Shown piece after piece: positions 9,309 through 19,159 of a stretch of DNA of 64,000 nt. Under the pieces are notes generated by a model. That model was not told the origin of the DNA. It saw only the letters and a program-made list of their open reading frames with translations, and did not search any database. Source of the stretch: Crithidia expoeki (lineage: Eukaryota > Euglenozoa > Kinetoplastea > Trypanosomatida > Trypanosomatidae). Both the position numbers and the translations under genes were made by a program. The DNA is taken from NCBI GenBank assembly GCA_900240875.1, contig OESE01000218.1:310001-374000 (forward strand), given 5' to 3'. How positions within the stretch are numbered: the first letter of the stretch is position 1; the number at the start of each line of letters is the position of its first letter.

Positions 9309-10708
9309 AGAGGAAATGGAAAAGGAAGAAGAAACATTGAGAACACATACACGCAAGCTGCTTGTTAAAGACCACTGTACGATTTTTACTCAGGTGTAGT
9401 TTCTTTACATCTCGTGTCTCGCAGCTAATACTTTTTATATTGCCCGCTCCCCTTCGAATTTCCACACTTTAAAACGCGTGTCTTTGACACTACCGCCCCC
9501 CCCCACACACACACACCAAAAACGGGCGACATAGATACACGTTTGTATATCTGTTTATTTGTTTACTTGTATATTGGTTTGTTTTATTTTACCGTCAGTG
9601 TTAACCTCTTCCTCCCCCTCCCTTTTTCCGTGCGGTGCGGATAACGGAACGCATACGTAGCTCACGGACCCGCAGGGTCGTAAGCTGAAAGCTGCAAGCA
9701 GCAGCAGAGTTGGTAGCGTAAAGCGCGGTAAAGGGCTTTATTCTGTACCGTACCTAGTGCTGAAAAAGGCTTGAAAAAGAAAGGTAAAATTTCGCACCTG
9801 CAGTCGTTGAAACCGCATAACGACCATCGAACTTCAACTGTACCTGTACCCTGTGGACAGCCTTTGTACCCCGTTCCCTGTTACTTTTATACCATGAGAC
9901 GAGAGCTATTCTTTTTTTTTTCTGTGCGTGTATGTTTTATCAACCTCAGCAATCACCAAGGCAGTAGCCACCATACCTGAATCTTAAATTTAACAAACGC
10001 ACTCCCTTTTTGCTTAGGTAGAACCAAACTACCGGGTTGCTTTTACTACTCCACTATCACGCATGCGCTAACAGGGGGATATAACCGTTCTTGTATCTTC
10101 GGTAACAGACGCGGCGTTGTCAAGTATCGTCGACGTTAGCACATCATTTTCTTTCTCTTTGTTTCGTCCGTGTTTGTATGCGATTAAATTCTCTAAGTGC
10201 CTTTGTTCGGCCTTGACAAACGCAACTAGATATCTACGTATAGTTACATATAGATTAGATGTAGGTACAGAGGATACTGGGAACGTTTACGCTTTCCTAT
10301 AAACCGGCTGATAACAGGTGCATCTTCGTTGGAAAGCAGTATGTGCGCTTACCAACAGCAGCCATTTCTCTTTTTTGCAGTTCCTTAACCACTCCCCCCC
10401 CCCTTCCCCTAAAAAAAATCCTCACTCGTGTCTTTGTTTTTAAACCATCTTTTGCTCCTTTACATTTCCTGACCTTCCATTATTCTCTGCACCCTGCCCT
10501 CGTTCCTCAGTCAGCAAAGAGAAAAAAAAAACTCTGCTGACTGAAAGCATGTAACGGGTATTCATAGATGCGCTTCGCCCACAGGCAAAACACAAATTCA
10601 ATAGAGCACCAAGCGGTGTCGGTTGTTTTACTCAATTTATATTGTTCACTCATATTGATTGCTGCTGTGTGTTTGCAGTCCACGTGGCTTGACACAATAG
10701 GCAGCCCT
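9309..10708 (+). other. Intergenic region, 1.4 kb, with strong splice acceptor and start-stop uORF
   Basis: No supported gene. A C run at 9496-9504 with a short AC repeat follows the enzyme gene. A long pyrimidine tract at about 10430-10508 ends in AG at 10509-10510, a strong acceptor. Downstream of it lies an ATG immediately followed by TAA (10549-10554), then an ATG at 10568 in frame with the next gene. A weaker acceptor is at 10677-10678. Confidence 0.5.
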
Positions 10709-13700
10709 ATGCCGCCATCTCCGCCCTTCACACCGTCGTCCTCGCCGAAGCCTCCAGCGACTTGTGATGCGCACACTGCACCTCCTCTATCATCCCCTCC
10801 CTCCCTGGCTGCGTTTTCCTTCTCGCAATTCCTTAACTGTCACGACGGGGCTGAAATTGGGGACACGTATTCTGGCAACGGTCCCACACGCGATAGCGAC
10901 GTGACCGCAACTACGCGAGGAAATTATAATGCCGAAGGTTCCCTGTCGTCTTTGCCTCTGCCGACCAGCGTCCCGATCCTCACCTTCGAAGACTGCATGC
11001 GCTTCAAACTCTGTCTCACCTGCGCACTGTGTGGTCGACTGCTGCGGCATCAGCCGACGGCTGTCGAGACGTGCGGGCACTGCTTCTGTTATGACTGCAT
11101 CAACGCCGCCGTGGAGGACGGCTGTGTGCCGCTGACGCAGCAGTGGCCGTGGTCGCGTCTGACAGACGAGGTGTCCGCGGCGGCCGCTCGCTGGTCGGCT
11201 GCTGTTGCTGCTGCTGCTGTTCACAAGGCGGGGGTGCAGATGAAAGATAGCAACAAGTACACACGTAGCGGCGCAACTTCATCAAGCGCGGCTACAACTC
11301 CGCAGAGTCTAAGCGGCCATGAGGCAGAAGTGGTCGTGACGAACGTGACGCCGGCACCCGAACGACCACGGCTATCCCCCGCAGTCCAGAACGCAGAGGT
11401 CTTTCCGAGTCGTTCTCCTCGCAAACAGCGCAAGGAGCGTCATAAATGTCCTCTCTGTTTAGGGCCAGCTTTCAAGTGGATGCTCGTCTCTGTTCCACCC
11501 ATCGCTGAGTTGTGCACCCAACTTAACGCCGTCTACCCCGCGCTGGAGAAGATGTTGATGCACCTCACGGAGGGTCCGGCACCAGCAACTGCAGCACCTA
11601 GGGTCGCGTCTTCTCCACGCACGCACTACACCGAGGTGGAACAGAAAGAAGTGAACAGCACACCGCAGTCCCAGCGTTTTATCTCTGCTGAATTGAAGTT
11701 CCACCTGGCCGCCGTTGCCTTCACACCCTCTGCGGCTGCACAGACCGCGCGGCGCGACGACGAGAGAAACTCAAAGAGTGATGAAGAAGATGAAGACGAG
11801 GAGGCAGTGCGGCGACGCCGGCGCACCAGTGGCGGGCCGCGAAAAGAGGTCACCTTTTCTGACAAAGTGCAAGCGTCCGCGAAGAGTTTTTTTCATAAAG
11901 CTGTGGAACGCTCTTCTCCGGCCCTGCCGCCCACGGATCTTTACACGATTTCAGAATTAGTTGTCGGGGAGCACAACGAACAAAGAACGGAACCGGAACC
12001 GTCGACGACACTCAGTATCGTCGCAAACGCTAGTTCCTCAGTTGTAGACGGGGACCCGTCAAACGCTTTCTTTCTGCTTGGCAGCAACGCCAGCAGCAGC
12101 AGTGGTACCTCTCCAAGTCTCACCAGCACGACAGCAGCGACGCAGCACAGCATTGATCTGATTCCTTCGCCAAGTATAAGCAGGATTGTCCCCTCCACGT
12201 CAGCGATAGTGCGCGACCGCACGTGGGGTGACGCGGTGGCGCCGAACGGTGGCTGCAACAACGCACAGACGACGTCGCATTCGTCTCAGCAACAGCAGCA
12301 CGAGCACGTAAATGCCACGCCATTCCACCTCGCAGGAACTCCGGAGCATTCCTTCAGTGCCTACCACAAAAAGGAAGAAAGCAAAGAAACACCACCACGC
12401 ATTGCTCGGTCGCTGCCTGACCTCACAACCGTCATCGCCCCGGTGACAGCAACTCAGGCTCTGTACGTTTCGGGGACGCCGGAGAGTATCGTCGACAGTA
12501 TTGGTGGCGTACCCAACTTTTCTAACCAACGAAGTGCAGCAGTTCGCGGCGCGAGTTCAAGTAATTCCCAGGAGACAATCGAGATGACGCTGACCAGGCA
12601 AACGGGTTGTGTGTTGCTCGATACGGCCTCATTGCCACCCCAGTCGATTTCTCAACTTCTTGTTTCTTTGTCAAAAAGAGACAGAAGCAACCCAACAAGT
12701 TTGCCGGCAAGGACTTCGCCGCTTGGCTTCACATTTGTGTCTGACGGAGCGAAAACAACATCAATGCTATCGTATTCGAGTGTGCGAACACCGTCAGAGT
12801 GTTGCCGCACACATCTGCTAAATGACTTTCTGTCGCAGCGAGAAGCGGAGAGGACACCCAGCGGTGAAAGCGGGGCGGCAACAAGGCCTACAACGAATGC
12901 AGCAGTCGCCGTGGCTTCCGTGAATCCACATGACGTGTGGACGCTTGATGCAGCGCAGCTGCGGCGTCACCCGCGCCTACAAAGTTGCTACGTTGCGCTT
13001 CGCGTAGGCCGCATTACATGGTGTGACGAATGGCACGACTGCACCTTAGTACCACACACCAATGGCGGTCAAAAGCCGATTTGTGTGGCAGGAAGCTTCA
13101 AATCAGTGACACCGTACCCCCACAACGATGGAAACGTAAGTGGACGTACTGTCCTGACGCTCTCACCGGCGGTGTGTACTGCCGCCGTACTCGGTGTTCC
13201 GTGCATCGATATCGACTGGTTTTTTTCCGCCCAGAAGCAGCTCTCGTGGAAATCGTTTGCCGCCACAATTGGTAACAGGCAGTACTCTACCACCTTCGAA
13301 AACACGTTCACTAAACCCTTACAAAGAGAATCGTTGCCGCGGACGCCTGGCTTGTGGATAGCAGACACACGGAACATTCTACTTTCCAATGGTTTCTTCA
13401 GACCACTATACCCAAGGCGTTCCAAGTTGACTACTGAATCTTCGTCGCAAGGTGGGCTAACTGCGTATTACTTCTTTTTGATGCCCGACAGCGCAGTGGC
13501 ACAATTGGTGGATGCTTTTCTCCAACGCTGGTGTTCGTCGCAGCAGGGCGACCGATATCGTCGTACAGGCAAGAGCAGCATCGTCGAGAGCCCGGACAAT
13601 AATGAACATGAAAATGAGCCAAGTAGTCTAGAAGACAATGCACAACAGGCATTTACTTCTCGTAAGCGTAAGCGCGATGACGCAGCCTTGCCAAAAGAGG

Positions 13701-14653
13701 CGTTTGGCATGTCAGACGGACATCCGCAGCGCGCGTGGCGGCGGTTGCTACTGGTGGCAGGTGGGGCTGTTGTGGAAATCTCGGCTTCACTTTTCACTGC
13801 AATGTCCACTTCCGCGTTGGAGAGCGAAGAAGTAGGCGAGTTTTATGGCAGCGACGTGGAGAGAGTGGAAGACGATGACACGGTTACACTGTTTCTTGAA
13901 CGACACGTCAGTTCACAGTCAGCAGACAACTGGGTCCATGTGGATGTTGACGAAGGCTTTTTAAATCTCACACCAGGAGCTACATCGCATGCCGAAAGCA
14001 ATGAAACTACTGCTTCGGTGGAAGCTGCGTTATCTGCGCAACACGCTTTGTTCCTCTTGTATAGCCCCGTGGTGGCTCAAGAAGCTTATCAGCGGCACAT
14101 GTCAGCGTATCAGCCTACCTCTTCTTCCGATGCATCAAAATCCTCGAAACCAACAGCACAACCTGAGGAACGACAGCTTATGCTGTCCCTCCAGAGGACT
14201 CTCAACCGCATAGCTGCGTTGATCGCTTACGCGATTTGTCCTGTGCTGCCAAAAGCAGAGCTGAAAGCTGCACCGCCTGTCACTTATCAGATACGTCCCG
14301 CGAGTTGGCTGCTAACAAACGTCGCCGAAGGACGTTGCAGTCCTTGCAGCTGTACACGGACAGTAAGTCACAAAGCGCGTATGACAGAAACAGCAGCAGG
14401 TGAAGTAGACACTTTGGAAAGTTGCGCACCAAGCGACACACACGGTGAGCAAGTGTCCCAAAGGGTACCAGAGCAAATGTCTTCAGAGGCCACACAGCTG
14501 ACTGAATCCAGTGCTGCGCAAACCGAAAGTTTGAACGCGGCCCCCATTTCTTCCTCATCCAGCGCCTTAGATGCATCACCCTCTGAGGCGTCTCGAAACT
14601 CACCGCAGCGCATCGGGGTGTACCGCAGCTTTCTCTACTTTGACACTCCGTGA
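10709..14653 (+). CDS. RING-finger protein with possible BRCT-like C-terminal region
   Basis: A 1,314-residue protein from the chosen start. A RING finger begins near residue 105: C105-x2-C108, then C122-x-H124-x2-C127-x2-C130, with the closing CPLC pair at C247/C250 after an unusually long insertion of about 116 residues. RING proteins are normally E3 ubiquitin ligases. The centre (about 260-720) is Ser/Thr-rich, with an acidic E/D run followed by a basic patch, and probably disordered. Near residues 760-855 a hydrophobic segment ending in W-F-F resembles the end of a BRCT repeat, and further folded segments follow to about 1150. A RING plus C-terminal BRCTs would recall BRCA1/BARD1, but this is only an inference. 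An in-frame ATG at 10568 would add 47 hydrophobic residues; it follows the stronger acceptor, so the longer form remains possible. A K-R-K-R-K-R basic patch near residue 985 could be a nuclear signal. Confidence 0.7.
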   Translation: MPPSPPFTPSSSPKPPATCDAHTAPPLSSPPSLAAFSFSQFLNCHDGAEIGDTYSGNGPTRDSDVTATTRGNYNAEGSLSSLPLPTSVPILTFEDCMRFKLCLTCALCGRLLRHQPTAVETCGHCFCYDCINAAVEDGCVPLTQQWPWSRLTDEVSAAAARWSAAVAAAAVHKAGVQMKDSNKYTRSGATSSSAATTPQSLSGHEAEVVVTNVTPAPERPRLSPAVQNAEVFPSRSPRKQRKERHKCPLCLGPAFKWMLVSVPPIAELCTQLNAVYPALEKMLMHLTEGPAPATAAPRVASSPRTHYTEVEQKEVNSTPQSQRFISAELKFHLAAVAFTPSAAAQTARRDDERNSKSDEEDEDEEAVRRRRRTSGGPRKEVTFSDKVQASAKSFFHKAVERSSPALPPTDLYTISELVVGEHNEQRTEPEPSTTLSIVANASSSVVDGDPSNAFFLLGSNASSSSGTSPSLTSTTAATQHSIDLIPSPSISRIVPSTSAIVRDRTWGDAVAPNGGCNNAQTTSHSSQQQQHEHVNATPFHLAGTPEHSFSAYHKKEESKETPPRIARSLPDLTTVIAPVTATQALYVSGTPESIVDSIGGVPNFSNQRSAAVRGASSSNSQETIEMTLTRQTGCVLLDTASLPPQSISQLLVSLSKRDRSNPTSLPARTSPLGFTFVSDGAKTTSMLSYSSVRTPSECCRTHLLNDFLSQREAERTPSGESGAATRPTTNAAVAVASVNPHDVWTLDAAQLRRHPRLQSCYVALRVGRITWCDEWHDCTLVPHTNGGQKPICVAGSFKSVTPYPHNDGNVSGRTVLTLSPAVCTAAVLGVPCIDIDWFFSAQKQLSWKSFAATIGNRQYSTTFENTFTKPLQRESLPRTPGLWIADTRNILLSNGFFRPLYPRRSKLTTESSSQGGLTAYYFFLMPDSAVAQLVDAFLQRWCSSQQGDRYRRTGKSSIVESPDNNEHENEPSSLEDNAQQAFTSRKRKRDDAALPKEAFGMSDGHPQRAWRRLLLVAGGAVVEISASLFTAMSTSALESEEVGEFYGSDVERVEDDDTVTLFLERHVSSQSADNWVHVDVDEGFLNLTPGATSHAESNETTASVEAALSAQHALFLLYSPVVAQEAYQRHMSAYQPTSSSDASKSSKPTAQPEERQLMLSLQRTLNRIAALIAYAICPVLPKAELKAAPPVTYQIRPASWLLTNVAEGRCSPCSCTRTVSHKARMTETAAGEVDTLESCAPSDTHGEQVSQRVPEQMSSEATQLTESSAAQTESLNAAPISSSSSALDASPSEASRNSPQRIGVYRSFLYFDTP

Positions 14654-15445
14654 CGTCACGTAGGAAAAACTGTGACGCTTGGAAAATCGATAACAACGGT
14701 AACGTGTTCACGTCCATTCCCTCAACATCGTGTGCCACTTTTTTTTTTTTTCTTGCTGGCAATACCCTTTCTTTGCTGTGAATATGTTCTTGCGAGTAAC
14801 TAAAGCACGCGACTTCTACTTAAGTTACTGGGAATGCTTACCTACGCGTTGTTCCCCTTCACACCAATCAAAGGAAAAGAAATCCAAACGCTGTTCTGCA
14901 ACTGTACGACAACACACAGAAAATGGCATAGACAACTTTGTCGTGGCGCCAGCATTAACTCCGGAGGTGGGGCACTTTATAAACGTTATAAAGGGCCGTA
15001 TATTCTAGAACGAATTGCCCGTTAATTTAGCGCGCAGCAGTGTTGCATCTCATCCGGCGTTTCTCAGCCCTCGCCACACCCCTTGGTGACAGACTTATTT
15101 AAGAGAAAAAAATACGGGAAAGGAGCTACCAAACTTCCGTCTTTCCCAGTCATAATTGTTGTCCGCCTTCTGCGTTGTACCCTCACCGACTTATCACGTC
15201 CTTTTATTTTTTTTTTTGGGGAACCACTCCAGTAAACGACGAGTAAACCTTTATAAGAGAAGGGTGCAGCGTTAGAGGGTCTTAGCAACCTTTTCGGCGC
15301 TTTTATGCAAAACACTAACATACATTAAATCCAATTGTAATAACGTGTTGCGGAACGGCCAACTATTCGCAAGTACTTGAACTTTCGAACAGAACGAATA
15401 GTTGGGAAAAAAAAGAAACGTTTTCTTTTTATATCAGCCCTTAAC
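14654..15445 (+). other. Intergenic region with T-rich tracts
   Basis: No gene is supported. Long T runs occur near 14736-14750 and 15202-15217. A T-rich stretch just before the next gene ends in AG at 15436-15437, eight bases before the ATG at 15446; an AG further upstream could also serve. One 92-codon open frame here lacks an ATG start and coding bias. Confidence 0.45.
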
Positions 15446-18400
15446 ATGCCACCAAAGAAGAAAGGTCACACCCTCACGGGGAAGCAGAAGGTGTTTCGCC
15501 ACGCCGTGGAGCACGTGCGCCTCGGACTTGGCCACACCGTTCTCGGCAATCTAAACCTCAGTCTCGCCGCCTCTACCCCCAGCGCCACGGAGAGCCGCTC
15601 CACAGTCCCACGCCCCGCCTTCTACGTAGAATTAAATGAGCAGCTGCTTTCGCACAGCTCGAAGGACTTCAAGAAGTTTCGTTGGGAGGTGCTGGAATTA
15701 TGTGAGACGGTCCCGCTCTTCCAGCTGCACCACCGACAGCTGGCGCAAAAGCTGTTGGCGCGGCTTATGGACCGCGGCACACACCACGTCAACGAGGAAG
15801 ACAGCAACGAAAGCGCAAAAGCGAACAATAAACAACATGGCAAGAAAGACGGCAGCGGTGGCAATGGCGCCACCACCCAGGCCTACGAAGCTTTTGCCCG
15901 TTTGACAATAGCTTTTGTCCGCGACATGGGTAGCAAGTTTCTGCCCTACTACCAGATCTTCCAGCAGTCTGTGCAAGCTGGGATATACGACCGATTGGGT
16001 CACCTCATTGTGGACACGGCGCGATTGCAGCTCGTCTTCGCTGTCCAGGCGGCGTGGTGCCGTGAGCTGCGCAATTGCTGGGCCGACCCGGCGGAGCAAC
16101 CGTTGGTGCGTTGCATAATCCGGCAGTACATCGGTCAGCTGCACGACACGAAAGAGTACGTGCGCCGCCTCTCTGCGGAGCTGCTGGCACTGTTGTGTCG
16201 CCTCTGTAGGCCGCTGCTGGAACTTGTGGTGGAGGAAGCGTGCGCAGATGTTCTGCGTGCTTACGAGGAGACCGCTACAAAGACCTTCGCTGTCGCCAAT
16301 AATAATAACGACGATTATGACCATAGTGTAGGAGATGGTAGTGACAGCGAAGAAGTCGACAAAACATCAGAAAGCCACTCGCAGTCCACGACGTCGCCTT
16401 CGCCGTCCATATGGACCAACACCGCGCGGCTGTTGGACTTCACGCGCAACACGCTGCCGCACCACCCAGTGGTTGACGGCTTAACCTTCTTCGCGGCGGA
16501 GCTCTTCCGTGGTGTGCGCGGTGCGCTGAACTCGTCTTTCGAGACTCATTACGTCCGACTCCTCTACACATTTCACTTGATGGAGGTTAGCTCCACTGCA
16601 ACAAAGAAAGCATCCGTCAGCGGTGCAAAGGTGGCAACGGTGATTGCCGCAGCAGGTGAACAAGAAAAGATAATCGGCGCCGCAAATGTACGGTCAACCG
16701 TCAACATTGTGCGAGCACTGCACCAGCAGCGCCACGCCCTCGCTCCCTTCCTTGATGCCGGAAGCGACGGCGACGACGACGACGACCACAACAAAGAGAG
16801 GCCCAGTAGCCGCAGCGCGAACCTCCATACCACACGCTGGACCGCCGTTTTCGGCATCTCCCGCGAAGAGGAAAAACTGAACGCGCAGACGCGAACGGCG
16901 GTTGCTGAGGGCAATCAGCAAGGAGAGGAGGTGGTGGAAGGTGAGGTGGTGGAAGGTGAGGAGGGTGCGACGCTGAGCAGCAGCGCCGACATCAGCGGCG
17001 CACATTGTCTTCTGCGCCACATCGGCGCTCTCACTCTCGGTAGCGCAACGGCGACGGTGCTGCGCGAAACAAAGAGGCAGTCTGCACTGCTGGCGAGTCA
17101 ACGCGACGGCTCGTCGGACGACAAGGGCGAAGAAGACGAGGAGAAGGCTGTGAATGACGGTGAAGCTGGTGACGTTATTGCGCATAGCAGCGTGCGACCG
17201 AGCCACCGTGTGCTCACCGCCGCGGTGTTGTGCTTCGACCTGGCGATGGGTCCGGCAGCTGCACCTTACGTGCAGCTTATCACTTCCGTCATGAGCGCCG
17301 TAAATTTTGCTTTGTGGATGGACAACCGGGAGGCATCACTGCTGAAGCAGCTCGCAACACAAATCCTCACATTGTTCAAGCCGCGTTCTTCCACCGTAAA
17401 CGACACCGCGCGTCGCCTGACGGCGTCATCCTCCTTAGCCGCCTTAGACGAACAAGCTGCTTCGCGCTCTCTTGAAACCGCCGCGGCTGTCCTGCGGCTG
17501 GTGTCGCCGCTGTGTCTCTCCCCGTACCTCGGCGCATCACCCACGAGTGCATCGGTGTCAGCGTATTTACTCCAGCTGCAGCAGTGGTTTGTGCCAGTCG
17601 CCAAAGCTGCTGTGCAGGCGTGCGTGAGGGTGGCCACCCGCCCGTTCACGCTCGCCACTGCTGACGCGGACGGACGTTTTTCGTGGCAGCTGCAGGAAGA
17701 AGCCGAACAGATTCTTTTTGCCTTCGCGCAGGATGTCGCACAGAAGAACTACGCCTTTGCGATCGAACAGGAGCGGCGCATTGCGGAGGAGGCCGACCTG
17801 TGCGATATCAATGGGTCAGTGGTTCCCGCACCGATAGCAACGGCAGCGACATCAACCCCCAGCGAGTTCCGCGAAGACACCTACGTCTCAGAAGACGAAG
17901 GCGGAGAAAACGGGAGAGAGGGTGACGCTAGCAGTCGTGTCCACGCACATCTTCAGCGGCGGTCGCGCCGACCGGTCCCGTCGTTCCTTACACCATTTGC
18001 CCTCACCCTTCTTCACGCCATCGGCATGGGCGTGTGGCAGCGTGCGGCAGAGAACCTCCACCATATCATCTCTGTTGCCACCAGCGCGTCTCCGTTTGCA
18101 GAAAACGCGACAGCGATGGCAATGGCGCTGCGTCACGCCAACGTCCAGCGAGCCGTACTGCTGAGCCGGCTTCTACAGGACCACACGCAACACATGTCTG
18201 CCAGCCCACTCCAGCAGCTGCTGCGTCTGAAGCCGATATCCGCAGCGAAAAGCAACAGCAGCGACCACAACAATAACAGCACTGCTGCCATGGGGCCCCC
18301 CCTTACATCTGCGCGTGACGTGCTACAGAAGCTGGTGCTACGCCTGCTGCAGTACTACAAAACTGTGCAGCAGGGTGTCCACTCTCGCCGTGAAGCTGGT

Positions 18401-19159
18401 GAGGCCATGTCGTACATCTCGTGTTCGCTGCCGCTCATTCAAATTCTTGTCTCCGATCCCAACACCGCAACGATCAACAGCAGCTGTCCTACCCATACAT
18501 CACCAGTGAAATTAGCGCTTCTGGAGCTGCTGCAGGACACCGAGGAACGCGAGAAGCAGGAATCGCCAGCATCAACAGTGGCAACAGAAAACCCAAATAG
18601 CAGCAACACGCTTGACCCCGCCGCCTACGCACTCTATGCCGAAGTCGCTGCCATGCTGGTCCAACTCACTGCCGTCCCCTCCGGACGTCGCCGCAGCAGC
18701 ACCAAGACAACTAACAAAAAGGCACGGCAACTCAACAGCACAAGTGACAACGTACACAACACAGAAGCGGAGCAGGAAGGCCTCCACCATCTGTGCCGTG
18801 CAGTTGCCGTCCTCGTGCATAGCTTTCGTCAACTGCATACCAGTCACGCTGACGCGGCAGGTGCAGAGGCGGCAGCGGACTTCAGTGCTGTCGCCACCAC
18901 CTCCACCGTTACTATTACTGCCATCTCAGACGACGTGCGGGTGCAGCTCCTGCACGGTGCCGACGTCCTTCTCCGCGCTTTATTGTGGATGCTGGGCCTC
19001 GACTCCGAAAGCCCGCAGGACAAAGCAGAAATGCAGCAGGGATGTCGGGGGAAGAGTTTTTGCCAGCCCGCACGCACGCAGCGGTGCGCACGCTGCATGC
19101 CGCCCTGCCCGCCAGCCTTCATGCACCCTTTGTGCAGCACGTGCTGCTGGAGTGTCTGA
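15446..19159 (+). CDS. UTP20: UTP20 (U3 snoRNP / SSU processome HEAT-repeat protein), N-terminal part
   Basis: The first reading frame of a giant HEAT-repeat protein. Residues about 50-290 match the N-terminal region of UTP20/DRIM: the family segment around L-T-I-A-F-V-R-D-M with downstream F-x-P-Y-Y, and a repeat with V-R-R-L-S-A-E-L-L-A-L-L. UTP20 is a scaffold of the small-subunit processome and acts in 18S rRNA maturation in the nucleolus. Acidic and Ser-rich insertions (about 290-325, 430-450, 490-515) explain the large size. Around position 19050 the chain passes into the -1 frame; beyond it this frame turns Cys/Pro-rich and stops at 19159, while the other frame continues the HEAT repeats. 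The last credible residues here are about D-K-A-E-M-Q-Q-G. The start is the ATG after an AG at 15436; the first residues are Lys-rich (MPPKKK), typical of a nuclear protein. Read with the next entry as one interrupted gene. Confidence 0.8.
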   Translation: MPPKKKGHTLTGKQKVFRHAVEHVRLGLGHTVLGNLNLSLAASTPSATESRSTVPRPAFYVELNEQLLSHSSKDFKKFRWEVLELCETVPLFQLHHRQLAQKLLARLMDRGTHHVNEEDSNESAKANNKQHGKKDGSGGNGATTQAYEAFARLTIAFVRDMGSKFLPYYQIFQQSVQAGIYDRLGHLIVDTARLQLVFAVQAAWCRELRNCWADPAEQPLVRCIIRQYIGQLHDTKEYVRRLSAELLALLCRLCRPLLELVVEEACADVLRAYEETATKTFAVANNNNDDYDHSVGDGSDSEEVDKTSESHSQSTTSPSPSIWTNTARLLDFTRNTLPHHPVVDGLTFFAAELFRGVRGALNSSFETHYVRLLYTFHLMEVSSTATKKASVSGAKVATVIAAAGEQEKIIGAANVRSTVNIVRALHQQRHALAPFLDAGSDGDDDDDHNKERPSSRSANLHTTRWTAVFGISREEEKLNAQTRTAVAEGNQQGEEVVEGEVVEGEEGATLSSSADISGAHCLLRHIGALTLGSATATVLRETKRQSALLASQRDGSSDDKGEEDEEKAVNDGEAGDVIAHSSVRPSHRVLTAAVLCFDLAMGPAAAPYVQLITSVMSAVNFALWMDNREASLLKQLATQILTLFKPRSSTVNDTARRLTASSSLAALDEQAASRSLETAAAVLRLVSPLCLSPYLGASPTSASVSAYLLQLQQWFVPVAKAAVQACVRVATRPFTLATADADGRFSWQLQEEAEQILFAFAQDVAQKNYAFAIEQERRIAEEADLCDINGSVVPAPIATAATSTPSEFREDTYVSEDEGGENGREGDASSRVHAHLQRRSRRPVPSFLTPFALTLLHAIGMGVWQRAAENLHHIISVATSASPFAENATAMAMALRHANVQRAVLLSRLLQDHTQHMSASPLQQLLRLKPISAAKSNSSDHNNNSTAAMGPPLTSARDVLQKLVLRLLQYYKTVQQGVHSRREAGEAMSYISCSLPLIQILVSDPNTATINSSCPTHTSPVKLALLELLQDTEEREKQESPASTVATENPNSSNTLDPAAYALYAEVAAMLVQLTAVPSGRRRSSTKTTNKKARQLNSTSDNVHNTEAEQEGLHHLCRAVAVLVHSFRQLHTSHADAAGAEAAADFSAVATTSTVTITAISDDVRVQLLHGADVLLRALLWMLGLDSESPQDKAEMQQGCRGKSFCQPARTQRCARCMPPCPPAFMHPLCSTCCWSV
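16929..16960 (+). repeat. Two-copy 15-base tandem repeat inside UTP20
   Basis: A GGTGGTGGAAGGTGA unit is repeated in tandem and encodes an acidic V-V-E-G-E repeat within a low-complexity insertion. It is in frame, so it only changes the length of a disordered loop. Confidence 0.6.

Noticed and set aside
14730-15008. 92-codon + open frame between the RING gene and UTP20
   Set aside because: It starts at GTG in a T-rich spacer, with no coding bias or domain.
19040-19065. Programmed -1 ribosomal frameshifting in UTP20
   Set aside because: No X-XXY-YYZ slippery heptamer fits the reading frame well at the crossing, and no stem-loop was evident. A lost base in a homopolymer is simpler.
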